Origin: SAR202 cluster bacterium
Lineage (GTDB): Bacteria; Chloroflexota; Dehalococcoidia; Lucifugimonadales; Lucifugimonadaceae
NCBI GenBank assembly: GCA_008373205.1
Contig: RQOS01000031.1
Location: 1-63,408, forward strand
Length of the DNA stretch: 63,408 nt
Reading direction: 5' to 3'
The notes beneath the pieces are model-generated. The model saw only the letters and a list, made by a program, of their open reading frames with translations, ran no database searches and had not been told where the DNA came from. The stretch's first letter is position 1; each line of letters begins with the position of its first letter. Shown one piece after another: positions 26,479 to 35,696 of this stretch. Position numbers and translations under genes: made by a program.

Positions 26479-26789
26479 TACTTTATTTTTGATAAGATAT
26501 TTTCTCTTAATATTCTAATTCTAGAATAAAAAACTGAATAATTAGAGTTAAGATCTACGATATCAGAGGTGGTTGCCACACAATAATTAATTTTTTCTTT
26601 AAATTCAATTTGGACTGGATTGCTAACTTCTAAGTTAGTTTTTATTTCAAATAATACCGGAATTATTTTTTCAGAAAAAATCTTATTAATATATCTATTA
26701 TCACTTAAGACTGAGCTGACTTGAATATCCTCAACTAGTTTATCGATTTCTTCAATTATTTTTTTTTTACTATTCATATTTTGCGACAA
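26478..26789 (-). CDS. Unknown protein heading the ybeY-dnaX operon
   Basis: 103 residues, mostly helical, Lys/Glu/Ile-rich, with one Cys. No signal peptide or membrane segment and no recognised motif. The 1-base overlap with ybeY and the same strand show it is the first gene of the operon. It could be a lineage-specific RNA- or DNA-binding partner; I do not assign a function. Confidence 0.6.
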   Translation of the reverse strand: MSQNMNSKKKIIEEIDKLVEDIQVSSVLSDNRYINKIFSEKIIPVLFEIKTNLEVSNPVQIEFKEKINYCVATTSDIVDLNSNYSVFYSRIRILRENILSKIK

Positions 26790-26952
26790 GAATGATTTTT
26801 ATCATATTAAATAAATGTTCGAGAAGCAACTACTTATGAAATAAATTAAATTTCCTATATGTTGAATTTATATTACAGTTGTCATAAAGTTGTGCATCCT
26901 AGGTTAGAAGATAATAGTATGTAATTGACAAATGATCATAACTCTTTTGTCG

Positions 26953-26962
26953 AAAACGTTTT
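26953..26962. promoter_or_regulatory. Palindrome AAAACGTTTT upstream of uvrA
   Basis: AAAACGTTTT is a perfect 10-bp palindrome, itself flanked by ATAACTC (left) and GAGTTAT (right), which pair as outer arms. It lies about 40 bases before the uvrA TTG start, among AT-rich promoter-like sequence (TAATAT, GATAAT). The position suits an SOS-type operator, but the bases do not match the LexA boxes I know. Confidence 0.4.
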
Positions 26963-27000
26963 GAGTTATTTGTAATATTAGATAATAAAGACCTAAAATA

Positions 27001-30000
27001 TTGAAATCGGACAAAATAACAATTAAGGGTGCAAGAGAGCACAATCTAAAGAATATTGATCTAGATATTCCAAGAGAAAAGTTTGTAGTTATTACCGGAG
27101 TATCAGGTTCTGGAAAAAGTAGCTTAGCTTTCGATACTTTATATGCTGAGGGACAAAGAAGATATGTGGAATCCTTGTCTGCATATGCAAGGCAATTTTT
27201 AGGTAGAATGGAAAAGCCTGATGTTGATCAGATAGACGGATTGTCACCTTCTATCTCTATTGATCAAAAAGGGGTTTCGAAGAACCCCAGATCAACTGTT
27301 GGAACAGTAACTGAAATATATGATTATTTTAGATTGCTTTTTTCAAGAATAGGAATTCCCCATTGCTATAACTGTGGAAAATTAGTTCAAAAGCAGGACA
27401 CACAAAAGATAGTAGAAAGCATATTAAATTTTGAAGAAAATACAAGATTTGTAATTCTGTCTCCTGTAATAAAGCATATGAAAGGTCAGCATTTAGGAGT
27501 TCTTGAAAAAATCAAGTCTGATGGCTTTTCAAGAGTCAGAATTGATGGAGAAATTTTTGACCTAGAAGATGAAATTAATTTAGAAAAAAATAAGTGGCAC
27601 AACATAGATATTGTTGTTGATAGATTGATTATTAATAATAAAGTGGACAAAAATAGGGTAGCTTCTTCTGTAGAAACTGGCTTGAAGTTTGGAAATGGTG
27701 TCATTTCTGTTGAGAAAATAAATGATGAAGAAATAATCTACTCAGAGGATTTAGCTTGCGTAGATTGTAGCATATCTCTTTCAGAACTTGAGCCTAGAAG
27801 CTTTTCCTTCAATACACCTTTTGGCGCATGCAAAAAATGTACAGGGCTTGGATTTTCCCTAGAAGTAGACCCTCAGTTACTAATCAGGGATCCTAATATT
27901 TCTTTAGCTGAAAATAGCATGTCTGTAATAGATGATGCGAGAATAGTCTTAAGGTGGGATAAAAATAATTTTAATTCAATTTTAGAAGAACTTGATGTAG
28001 ATAAAAACAAACCTATAAAAGATATGGATAAATCTATACTAAATCTTCTTTTCTATGGAGTCATAGACAAAGATTTTGAAAAAAAATATGACCAAGAAAA
28101 CATTGAATATATACTTAGGTACTTTGAGGGGTTGATTCCATCTATAGAAAAAAGATATCTGAACACAGACTCAGAAAAGATTAAAGAAGAGATTTTGAAA
28201 TTTATGTCAGAAAGCCCATGTTCTGACTGTAAAGGACAAAGGCTGAAGCCTGAATCTTTATCTGTTTTCGTTTTAGGTAAAAATATTATGGAAGCGACAA
28301 GTTTATCTATAGATAAATGCTATGAATGGATAAATAAAAACGCAAAAGAAACTAGAAAACTTTCTTCTTCTGAAAAAAAGATTTCAGAAGAAATCTTTAA
28401 GGAAATTAACTCAAGGTTATCTTTTTTGAAAGAGGTTGGCTTAGGATATATTACTTTAGATAGAATGTCTTCTACTCTTTCAGGAGGAGAAGGACAGAGA
28501 ATAAGGCTTGCAACTCAAATAGGGGCAGGACTAACTGGAGTCCTATATGTATGTGACGAGCCATCTATAGGATTGCATCCAATAGATAATGAGAAGTTGA
28601 TTAAAACTTTAATTAATTTGAAAGATATAGGAAATACTGTAATCGTAGTTGAACATGATGAATATGTTATGAAATCTGCAGACCAAATTATTGATATGGG
28701 TCCCAGAGCAGGAGCATATGGGGGTGAAATAATTGCACAAGGAACTCCAAAGCAGATTATGAATAACTCCAAATCTTTGACGGGTTTATATCTATCGGGA
28801 AAAAAAGAAATAGGGGTTCCAAAGAAAAGAAAAAAAGGAAGTCAAAATTATATTGAGATAAAAGGTGCAGTAGAAAATAATCTCAAAAATATTGATGTAA
28901 AAATACCATTGAATAAATTTGTGTGTGTTTCAGGTATATCTGGTTCTGGAAAAAGCACATTAATTAATGATGTTTTATCAAATGCTTTGTTAAAGAAAAT
29001 GTCCAGAAAGTCAGTAAGAGAAGGAAAATATGGAGAGATAAAGGGTTTAGAGAATATAGATAAACTCATTGTAATAGACCAATCTCCAATAGGAAGAACT
29101 CCTAGGTCTAATCCGGCTACATATACTGGCCTTTTTACACCTATACGAGAATTATTTTCTAAAATGCCTGAAGCTATGAGTAGAGGCTATAAAGCTGGAC
29201 GATTTTCATTCAATGTAAAAGGAGGTCGATGCGAAGATTGTTCTGGTGCTGGTTACAAAGAAATTGAGATGCAATTTTTACCTGATGTCACTATACCGTG
29301 TGAAGTTTGTAATGGTAAAAGATATAACAACGATGCGTTAGATATTAAATTCAAAGGAGAGTCGATAGCTGATGTTTTAGACAAAACAGTTGAAGAAGCA
29401 ACACACATATTCAAAAATATACCTGGTGTAAGCAAAAAATTAGAAACCTTAAATAAAGTTGGATTAGGATATATAAAATTAGGGCAACCAGCCACAACTC
29501 TTTCAGGGGGAGAGGCACAAAGAATAAAATTAGCAACTGAGCTATCAAAAAGATCAACTGGAAAAACTTTGTATATCTTAGATGAACCAACTACAGGGTT
29601 ATCTTTCGATGATTGTTCAAAATTATTAGAAGTATTGCATGCACTTGTCGATACAGGAAACTCTGTATTATTGATCGAACATCACCTTGATATGATAAAG
29701 AATTCTGACTGGATAATTGAGCTTGGCCCAGAGGCAGGTGAAAAAGGGGGTTATATTATTTGTGAAGGAACTCCAGAATTTGTCGCTTCTACCAATACTG
29801 CAACAGGACAATTTTTATCAGAGCTTCCAAACTTAAAAGCTAACAAAAAGTCCGAAGGAAAAATATTTGACACAAATAAATTGAGTAAAAAAATAATATC
29901 CAATAGTAGCAATAATTTTATGCCAGAAAGACCTAAAAACTTAAAGATAAAAAAGAGAGCTTATCGTCTAAGCAGATGGAGAAGAAGAAAATTGTCTAGA

Positions 30001-30006
30001 GTTTAA
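27001..30006 (+). CDS. uvrA: Excinuclease ABC subunit A
   Basis: 1001-residue damage-recognition ATPase of nucleotide excision repair. Two ABC modules: Walker A GVSGSGKSS and GISGSGKST, signatures LSGGEGQRIRLA and LSGGEAQRIKLA, and zinc sites with CYNC, CVDC, CKKC, CEDC and CEVC pairs intact. It starts at TTG. An extra basic C-terminal tail of about 60 residues rich in Lys/Arg goes beyond the usual end. The gene stands alone and overlaps the following opposite-strand gene by 4 bases. Confidence 0.97.
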   Translation: MKSDKITIKGAREHNLKNIDLDIPREKFVVITGVSGSGKSSLAFDTLYAEGQRRYVESLSAYARQFLGRMEKPDVDQIDGLSPSISIDQKGVSKNPRSTVGTVTEIYDYFRLLFSRIGIPHCYNCGKLVQKQDTQKIVESILNFEENTRFVILSPVIKHMKGQHLGVLEKIKSDGFSRVRIDGEIFDLEDEINLEKNKWHNIDIVVDRLIINNKVDKNRVASSVETGLKFGNGVISVEKINDEEIIYSEDLACVDCSISLSELEPRSFSFNTPFGACKKCTGLGFSLEVDPQLLIRDPNISLAENSMSVIDDARIVLRWDKNNFNSILEELDVDKNKPIKDMDKSILNLLFYGVIDKDFEKKYDQENIEYILRYFEGLIPSIEKRYLNTDSEKIKEEILKFMSESPCSDCKGQRLKPESLSVFVLGKNIMEATSLSIDKCYEWINKNAKETRKLSSSEKKISEEIFKEINSRLSFLKEVGLGYITLDRMSSTLSGGEGQRIRLATQIGAGLTGVLYVCDEPSIGLHPIDNEKLIKTLINLKDIGNTVIVVEHDEYVMKSADQIIDMGPRAGAYGGEIIAQGTPKQIMNNSKSLTGLYLSGKKEIGVPKKRKKGSQNYIEIKGAVENNLKNIDVKIPLNKFVCVSGISGSGKSTLINDVLSNALLKKMSRKSVREGKYGEIKGLENIDKLIVIDQSPIGRTPRSNPATYTGLFTPIRELFSKMPEAMSRGYKAGRFSFNVKGGRCEDCSGAGYKEIEMQFLPDVTIPCEVCNGKRYNNDALDIKFKGESIADVLDKTVEEATHIFKNIPGVSKKLETLNKVGLGYIKLGQPATTLSGGEAQRIKLATELSKRSTGKTLYILDEPTTGLSFDDCSKLLEVLHALVDTGNSVLLIEHHLDMIKNSDWIIELGPEAGEKGGYIICEGTPEFVASTNTATGQFLSELPNLKANKKSEGKIFDTNKLSKKIISNSSNNFMPERPKNLKIKKRAYRLSRWRRRKLSRV

Positions 30007-30530
30007 CGGAACCAATCCAGAAATGAATTTAAGACATCAATGGCCCTATAGTTATCTAATACTTTCCAAACGTGTAATATGTATTCTTGAGTCATTTTTA
30101 GTAAGGTTGTAACCACAAGCACTATAATTATTTTTCTATTAGTTATATTTGACTTAAGTAAAAATAATAGAGTAATTCCTAAAAACCAAAATTCAAAAAC
30201 ATTAGGAAATATAAATAATATCAATCTATTCTGAAAAAACTCAAATAATACAAATCCTAATATTCTAAAAATAAATAATAAAATGCTAATATTTCTTAAT
30301 AATTTTTCCCATTTAAGAGTAATTATTAGAAAATAACCAATATAAAAAAGATCTAAAAATTTATCAAGAAATTGATAGTTTCGAACCCCGCCTAAGGTAA
30401 TCAGGTTCATCATAAAAAGATCCGAAAAATCAATTAAAATAACTAAAATTGCTCCAAAAAAATTAAACTTAAACACTACAAGAGATGCAAAGATTCTTAC
30501 TACCGAGATAATTAATTCTTCTAAAGTCAT
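30003..30530 (-). CDS. Uncharacterised multi-helix membrane protein
   Basis: 175 residues with about five membrane segments. The first helical part contains DFSDLFMMNLITLGG and NYQFLDKFLDLFYIGY, a recognisable conserved-looking pattern, but I cannot name the family. It is tail-to-tail with uvrA (4-base overlap) and divergent from glpK. The charged FSD/NYQFLDK segment may mark a catalytic or binding region on one membrane face. Confidence 0.6.
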   Translation of the reverse strand: MTLEELIISVVRIFASLVVFKFNFFGAILVILIDFSDLFMMNLITLGGVRNYQFLDKFLDLFYIGYFLIITLKWEKLLRNISILLFIFRILGFVLFEFFQNRLILFIFPNVFEFWFLGITLLFLLKSNITNRKIIIVLVVTTLLKMTQEYILHVWKVLDNYRAIDVLNSFLDWFR

Positions 30531-30567
30531 TGTCAGATTATAGATCTTATTTTGTTTAAATAAAACG

Positions 30568-30597
30568 TTAAAAGCGATAATCCCAATTTGATATAAT
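30568..30597 (+). promoter_or_regulatory. Promoter upstream of the glpK leader ORF
   Basis: TATAAT at 30592-30597 with a weak -35 TTAAAA (30568-30573), 18-base spacer. The predicted transcription start falls at or next to the ATG at 30602, so the message may be leaderless. Confidence 0.5.
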
Positions 30598-30601
30598 TTT
30601 T

Positions 30602-30637
30602 ATGCCTGAAAACCCTGATGATAAAATAATCAAATGA
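30602..30637 (+). CDS. Possible 11-residue leader peptide coupled to glpK
   Basis: ATG 30602 opens an 11-codon frame (MPENPDDKIIK) whose TGA overlaps the glpK ATG as ATGA. It starts four bases after TATAAT. glpK itself has no Shine-Dalgarno sequence, so ribosomes finishing the short frame could reinitiate at glpK. Very short, so chance cannot be excluded. Confidence 0.35.
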   Translation: MPENPDDKIIK

Positions 30638-32100
30638 TAAATAAAAATAACTATATAGTAGCTATAGATCAAGGAAGTACCTCTACTCGAACTGTTATTT
30701 ACGACCATAAACTTAATCTCATAAACAGCAGCCAAAGAAAAACAAAAGAAATATATCCTGAGAATGGTTGGGTTGAACAAGATCCTGAAGAAATTTTGAT
30801 TACTGCTAAAGAAACTTTGATAGAAGCAATAAATATACCTGAAATTAATAAAGAAAATATTTTATCAATTGGGATAACTAATCAAAGAGAATCTATCGTA
30901 TTTTGGCATAAAGAAACATTGTTGCCACTGAGCCCTGCTATAAGTTGGCAATGCTTAAGAGGTATAGAGCTTTGCAAAAATATAAAGGATACTAAATTAG
31001 AATCTATAATTAATAAATCAACTGGATTAAAGGTTGATCCATATTTTTCTTTTTCAAAAATTGTTTGGGCACTAAAAAATATTGAAGCCCTGTCAGACAC
31101 TGAAAATATATGTGTTGGAACGATTGACTCATGGTTATTAACTAATTTAGTTGAAGGAAATCCACACCTAACAGAAATCTCAAATGCTTCTCGAACAGGG
31201 CTTTATAATACGGAAAAAGAAGAATGGGATGATGAAATATTAGAATTACTTAATATACCTAAATCTATTCTTCCAAAAGTAGTTCAATCAAATTACAATT
31301 TTGGATTTTTAAGTGAAGACATCTTAGGTAAAAAAATACCTATAAATAGCATATTGGGAGACCAGCAGGCTTCTTTATTTGGACACAAAAAAGACAAGTT
31401 CCAAGAAATAAAATGTACATATGGAACAGGAGGTTTTTTACTGATAGATACAGGAGAAGAAAGATATGATTTTAATGAAAATTTTCTTTCAACAATAGCA
31501 AGTAAAATAGATAATAAAACAATTCATGCTTTAGAGGGTAGTATTTTGTCTGCAGGGTCTTTAATTGAGTGGCTAAAAAATATAAATATTTTTGAAAATA
31601 ATGATCAAATTGAAGAGTCATTGAATCAGAGCGAGTTCACAGAAACTTTGGTGATTCCTGCATTAAATGGCCTAGGTGCTCCTTTTTGGAATGCAAATAT
31701 AAGAGCAAGCCTAGAAAATATAAATTCATCTACTAGTAAACACGATATATTAAGAGCTGGGTTCGAATCGGTTGCCTTTTCAACAAAATCAATAATTGAA
31801 TCAATTGAAAGTACTATTGATTATAAAATCAGAAGTATAAAGGTTGATGGAGGTTTATCTCAAAGTAAATTTTTCAATCAATTTCTATCTAACGCGCTAG
31901 CAATTGAAGTAAAAGTAGCACAAAATAGCGAAATGACATCACTAGGAGTAGCCAAATTATCATTAATAAGTATTTCTAAAGGTTCTTTAGATTACGATAA
32001 TTATAATAATTTTTTACCTCAAAAAGGTTCTTACAAAAAAATAAATAAAAAATATAATAATTGGAAAAATTTAATCAATACCAAAATAAATAAGGGGTAA
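30634..32100 (+). CDS. glpK: Glycerol kinase
   Basis: 488-residue FGGY kinase that phosphorylates glycerol to glycerol 3-phosphate. DQGSTSTRTVIYD, NQRESIVFWHKET, ISWQCLRG, PYFSFSKIVWAL (substrate Tyr), GDQQASLFGH (catalytic Asp) and TYGTGGFLLIDTG fit GlpK rather than other FGGY kinases. No glycerol transporter or G3P dehydrogenase is adjacent. The next gene begins 3 bases later, making a two-gene operon with the UxuA-like dehydratase. Confidence 0.92.
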   Translation: MINKNNYIVAIDQGSTSTRTVIYDHKLNLINSSQRKTKEIYPENGWVEQDPEEILITAKETLIEAINIPEINKENILSIGITNQRESIVFWHKETLLPLSPAISWQCLRGIELCKNIKDTKLESIINKSTGLKVDPYFSFSKIVWALKNIEALSDTENICVGTIDSWLLTNLVEGNPHLTEISNASRTGLYNTEKEEWDDEILELLNIPKSILPKVVQSNYNFGFLSEDILGKKIPINSILGDQQASLFGHKKDKFQEIKCTYGTGGFLLIDTGEERYDFNENFLSTIASKIDNKTIHALEGSILSAGSLIEWLKNINIFENNDQIEESLNQSEFTETLVIPALNGLGAPFWNANIRASLENINSSTSKHDILRAGFESVAFSTKSIIESIESTIDYKIRSIKVDGGLSQSKFFNQFLSNALAIEVKVAQNSEMTSLGVAKLSLISISKGSLDYDNYNNFLPQKGSYKKINKKYNNWKNLINTKINKG

Positions 32101-32103
32101 ATA

Positions 32104-33138
32104 ATGTACATAGGAACTCAAGTAGCACCAAGGAACTTATCTGATCTAGAAGTGTGGTCTCAATTAGGAGTCAATAACATTTGTACCGACCCATTTAGAG
32201 AGAATGAAAAAGGAGAATTTTCATCTATTAATCCACATGAATGGACAAAGGAAATTTTAGAAAAGCATATTGAAATACTTGAAAAAAATGGGTTGAAATT
32301 AGATATGGTTCAGATTCCTCTTTCTTCCCGTCCACTTGAAGAATCCCAAAGCCCAAATATTATGCTTGGAAAATCACCAGAACGAGACAGGGAAATAGAA
32401 TCAATACAAAAAATAATAGAACTATGTTCTAGTGTCGGAATACCTGCTGTTAAGTACAATATGAATATTATTGGAATACCTAGGTCTGAAAATGAAAAAG
32501 GTAGAGGAGGTTCAATTAATTCTACATTTCGTTGGTCAAAAATGAATCAAAATGAAAAAGCAGGAATAGCTGGTGTTCTAGATGTAGATACTAATTGGGA
32601 AAGAATTGAATATTTTTTAGAAAGAGTAGTCCCTGTTGCAGAAGAATTTAAAGTAAGGCTGGCTTGCCATCCGCATGATCCATACACACCAAATGGATAT
32701 AAGGGGGTGACAAGAGTTTTAGGAACAGTAGATGGATTAAAAAAATTTATCGGAATGCATGAAAGTGATTATCACGGATTAAATTTTTGTCAGGGCACTG
32801 TAAGTGAAATGCTTGAAGATCCGGGTAAAGAAATTTTTGATGTAATAAGATATTTTGGAAAACGAAAAAAGATATTTAATGTTCATTTCAGAAACATTTT
32901 AGGGAAAAAATTAGATTTTATGGAGGTTTTTCCTGATGAAGGCTCAATAGATATGATTGAAGCCCTAAAGACGTATCAAGAAGTCGGGTATGAATATATG
33001 TTAATGCCAGATCATGTGCCAAGTATATCTGGCCCAAATAAGTCTGGTGTTGCTTTTGCATATTGTTATGGATACATAACTGCAGGCTTGCAGTCTATTA
33101 ACGAGCCCAGAGATATACCCTGGACTCGAAAAAAATAG
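32104..33138 (+). CDS. Mannonate dehydratase (UxuA)-like protein
   Basis: 344 residues, TIM-barrel. Metal-site segments typical of UxuA are present: CHPHDPYTPNGYKG, GLNFCQGTVSEM, VHFRNI and the PDHVPS motif near the end. The family removes water from D-mannonate to give 2-keto-3-deoxygluconate (KDG) in hexuronate breakdown. An AGGGGTAA site is followed by ATG 3 bases after glpK. KDG would suit the PfkB kinase at 50.2 kb and the aldolases in the window. It could also be a related sugar-acid dehydratase. Confidence 0.8.
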   Translation: MYIGTQVAPRNLSDLEVWSQLGVNNICTDPFRENEKGEFSSINPHEWTKEILEKHIEILEKNGLKLDMVQIPLSSRPLEESQSPNIMLGKSPERDREIESIQKIIELCSSVGIPAVKYNMNIIGIPRSENEKGRGGSINSTFRWSKMNQNEKAGIAGVLDVDTNWERIEYFLERVVPVAEEFKVRLACHPHDPYTPNGYKGVTRVLGTVDGLKKFIGMHESDYHGLNFCQGTVSEMLEDPGKEIFDVIRYFGKRKKIFNVHFRNILGKKLDFMEVFPDEGSIDMIEALKTYQEVGYEYMLMPDHVPSISGPNKSGVAFAYCYGYITAGLQSINEPRDIPWTRKK

Positions 33139-33143
33139 ATTAT

Positions 33144-33536
33144 TTATGGAGCTGGCTGAATTAATTCTATTCGAATACCACCTGGCGCAGCAATAAAACC
33201 AATTTTTCTTCCATCAGGTTGCTCCATCGGTCCTTCTTTGTGCACAGCACCAATAGATACTAGTCTTTCTATATCTTTTTCAATATCATCTGTATCAAAA
33301 CCAAAATGTTCTAAGCCATAATGTGCATCATCATCAGCAGGTCCTAAAACCTCATTTGTTCTTTCGCTAGAAATATTAATTGCTAGCCCTCCTTCAGTTT
33401 GAGTAATTATGAATTGATCTCCAACTGGTCTGACTGTTTCAGATATTATTTTCACATTAAATGCTTTTACAAACCATTCAGCAGTTACTTTAGGATCTTT
33501 AGATTTTAAGTGAATATGATTAACGTTATAAGGCAT
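33144..33536 (-). CDS. Glyoxalase/bleomycin-resistance (VOC) family protein
   Basis: 130 residues, paired beta-alpha-beta-beta-beta units. The metal-ligand His in NHIHLKSKDP, His/Glu in the GLEHFGFDT region and Glu in IRIELIQP suggest a metal-binding VOC enzyme such as a lyase, isomerase or dioxygenase. It is the last gene of the aco-type operon on this strand, 11 bases after the AcoX gene, so it may act on the same acyl or keto compound. Confidence 0.8.
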   Translation of the reverse strand: MPYNVNHIHLKSKDPKVTAEWFVKAFNVKIISETVRPVGDQFIITQTEGGLAINISSERTNEVLGPADDDAHYGLEHFGFDTDDIEKDIERLVSIGAVHKEGPMEQPDGRKIGFIAAPGGIRIELIQPAP

Positions 33537-33547
33537 AAGCTTCCTCC

Positions 33548-34528
33548 TTAATTTATTCTAGATAAATTTTCTTCTTTTACCGATCTTATAACATCTATAA
33601 CAAAAGGACCTGATTTTTCAAGTGAAATTTCTAAAATATTTTTTTTGTATATTTCAAGCTCTCTTTCCCCATCAAGTGCGATTGTTCCAATTAAATTATC
33701 AATTCTAAATTTTTTGTCATAAGAAAAAAGTTCCCAATTTTTCACAATAATAGTAGATATAAGACCTGGGGCAATAGGGGCATAAATTTCTTTCCCTGGT
33801 TTACCAAATTCTAGTCTCAAGGCACTATCTCTAGGAATATCAGTTATTTTAGATCCTAAAGAAGATAAACCGATAGAAGTTGATTCAGATTGGGTGAGAA
33901 ATAATTGAGAAATTACTTCAGGATCCCAAATGGCCTTAGAACCAACAAAATTTTGTTTACTTATAGCTAAATCAACTAATGCAATTTCCTCTACTTCTTT
34001 ATCAATAATCACTTTTATGTAGGGATGTTGTATTAGTAAATCTTTATTATGCTTGTTTTGAATATAGTAGGCTGAAGCCAACCCCGCAACAGTCGGATCA
34101 ATGACAATTGGAAATGCATTATTAGTTCCTGTTGAAATAGGAACAATTGGAACTTTACCTATTTTTTTTGCTACCAATCTATTCGTACCGTCTCCACCAA
34201 GAACTAAAACACAATCACATTCTAAATTATTTATTAGTTCTGCTGCAAGAAGCGTTTGCTCGGCTCCATCATAGTGTTTAGTGTCTAAAAAAAAGGGATT
34301 AATTTCATTTTTAAGTTCATCTACAGATGGTCTAAAAAGACCTGATTTATCTGGCATAAAATAAAAATCTTTTATCCCTTTAAAAGCAAGACCCTTAATA
34401 AATCTTGTAATTATATTGGCTTTTTCTTGGTTGGATATTACCCTGCCAGCCGCTACTAGCCTTCTTATATCTTTTCCTGCAGAGGGGTTCGCAATAATAC
34501 CTACTTTAGACAAATTAAATGCTCTCAA
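33548..34528 (-). CDS. ATP-NAD/AcoX kinase family protein
   Basis: 326 residues. The N-terminus KVGIIANPSAGKDIRRL, the nucleotide motif VLGGDGTNR and the TGTNNAFP loop are those of the NAD-kinase-like AcoX family, whose genes lie in acetoin dehydrogenase operons. Reaction unknown. It overlaps the E2 gene by 14 bases, so it is tightly co-translated. Its presence is the main reason to think the complex acts on acetoin or a similar diketone-forming substrate. Confidence 0.8.
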   Translation of the reverse strand: MRAFNLSKVGIIANPSAGKDIRRLVAAGRVISNQEKANIITRFIKGLAFKGIKDFYFMPDKSGLFRPSVDELKNEINPFFLDTKHYDGAEQTLLAAELINNLECDCVLVLGGDGTNRLVAKKIGKVPIVPISTGTNNAFPIVIDPTVAGLASAYYIQNKHNKDLLIQHPYIKVIIDKEVEEIALVDLAISKQNFVGSKAIWDPEVISQLFLTQSESTSIGLSSLGSKITDIPRDSALRLEFGKPGKEIYAPIAPGLISTIIVKNWELFSYDKKFRIDNLIGTIALDGERELEIYKKNILEISLEKSGPFVIDVIRSVKEENLSRIN

Positions 34529-35684
34529 TATTCTTTACTAGATCATCTAAAAAGTTAGAGGCCGGAACTCCATCCAATGCTCTGTGATCAAATGTTAGTG
34601 ATAAATGAATCACATTTTTCACTTTTATTTCTCCATTTTCATCTAAATCTATACGTTTTGAAATTTTACCTAATCCTAAAATAGAGACCTCAGGTGGATT
34701 AATTATTGGATTAAAATATTCAACATTATAGGACGATAGGTTGGAAATAGTGAATGTTGAGCCAGTAATTTCATCAGGTAGAAGCTGATTCTCTTTTATT
34801 TTTTTTGAAAAAGCTCTTATTTCTTTGCTTATATCGAGATAGTCCTTATTTTGAGAATCTACTATAACAGGAACGACTAATCCATCTTTTACAGCCATAG
34901 CTACTCCTAAATTAATATTTTCAATTATATTCAGTGTATCGTCTATATAATGAGCATTGAGCTTAGGGTGGGCAGCCAAAGTCTCTGACACAATTTTTAC
35001 AAGCAAATCATTTATTTGCGGTCGAATTCTATCTTTTCTCCAGTCTGAAATTAGTTTTTTCTGTAATTTATCTAGGTTATCTACAGAAGCAACTGTATTT
35101 AAAGTTACCTGAGGGTTTTGAGCACTTTGATACATCCTATTAGCGATAATTTGTCGTATTCCAGTATTCTTTATTGATTCTTTTATTGCAAAATTATCAT
35201 TTTCTATTTTTGAGCTTGAATCTTCTGAAAACGAACTTACGTCTTCCTCTGTAATTCTTCCTGAAGGTCCAGTACCTAAAATATTTGATAGATCTATATT
35301 TAATTTTTTAGCTAAATTTCTAGCCCTAGGGGAAGCTATTATTTTTTTATCAGATTTTGCAATTATACTTTGAGGCTCTTCTGTACTTTTGCTTGATTCA
35401 TTTTCTTCAGGACTTTCTTTAACTGGAAAATCTTCAGATTTTTCTCCATCAAATAGAATTAATCCTAATACAGTTCCTACTGGAACAAGATTTCCCTCAT
35501 CAACATCTATTCTACCTAAAACACCCGCATCTGGAGCTTCTATAGATGCATTTACTTTTGTAGATTCTATTTCTACCAACTCATCACCTTTATTAATTTG
35601 ATCTCCAATATTTTTTAACCACTTAACAACAGTGCCGTCATTCATGGCCATTCCCCATTGAGGTAAATTAATTTCTCTTGGCAT
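34515..35684 (-). CDS. 2-oxoacid/acetoin dehydrogenase E2 (dihydrolipoyl acyltransferase)
   Basis: 389 residues: one lipoyl domain at 1-80 (lipoyl Lys in EIESTKVNASIEAP), an acidic/Ser linker, a peripheral subunit-binding domain near 115-150 (ASPRARNLAKKLNIDLSNILGTGPSGRITEEDV), and the catalytic domain with the His-Asp motif LTFDHRALDGVPAS. It transfers the acyl group from E1 to CoA and forms the core of the complex. One lipoyl domain is typical of acetoin and branched types. E3 is the unlinked lpdA. Confidence 0.92.
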   Translation of the reverse strand: MPREINLPQWGMAMNDGTVVKWLKNIGDQINKGDELVEIESTKVNASIEAPDAGVLGRIDVDEGNLVPVGTVLGLILFDGEKSEDFPVKESPEENESSKSTEEPQSIIAKSDKKIIASPRARNLAKKLNIDLSNILGTGPSGRITEEDVSSFSEDSSSKIENDNFAIKESIKNTGIRQIIANRMYQSAQNPQVTLNTVASVDNLDKLQKKLISDWRKDRIRPQINDLLVKIVSETLAAHPKLNAHYIDDTLNIIENINLGVAMAVKDGLVVPVIVDSQNKDYLDISKEIRAFSKKIKENQLLPDEITGSTFTISNLSSYNVEYFNPIINPPEVSILGLGKISKRIDLDENGEIKVKNVIHLSLTFDHRALDGVPASNFLDDLVKNIESI

Positions 35685-35696
35685 TTATTCCTCCCT

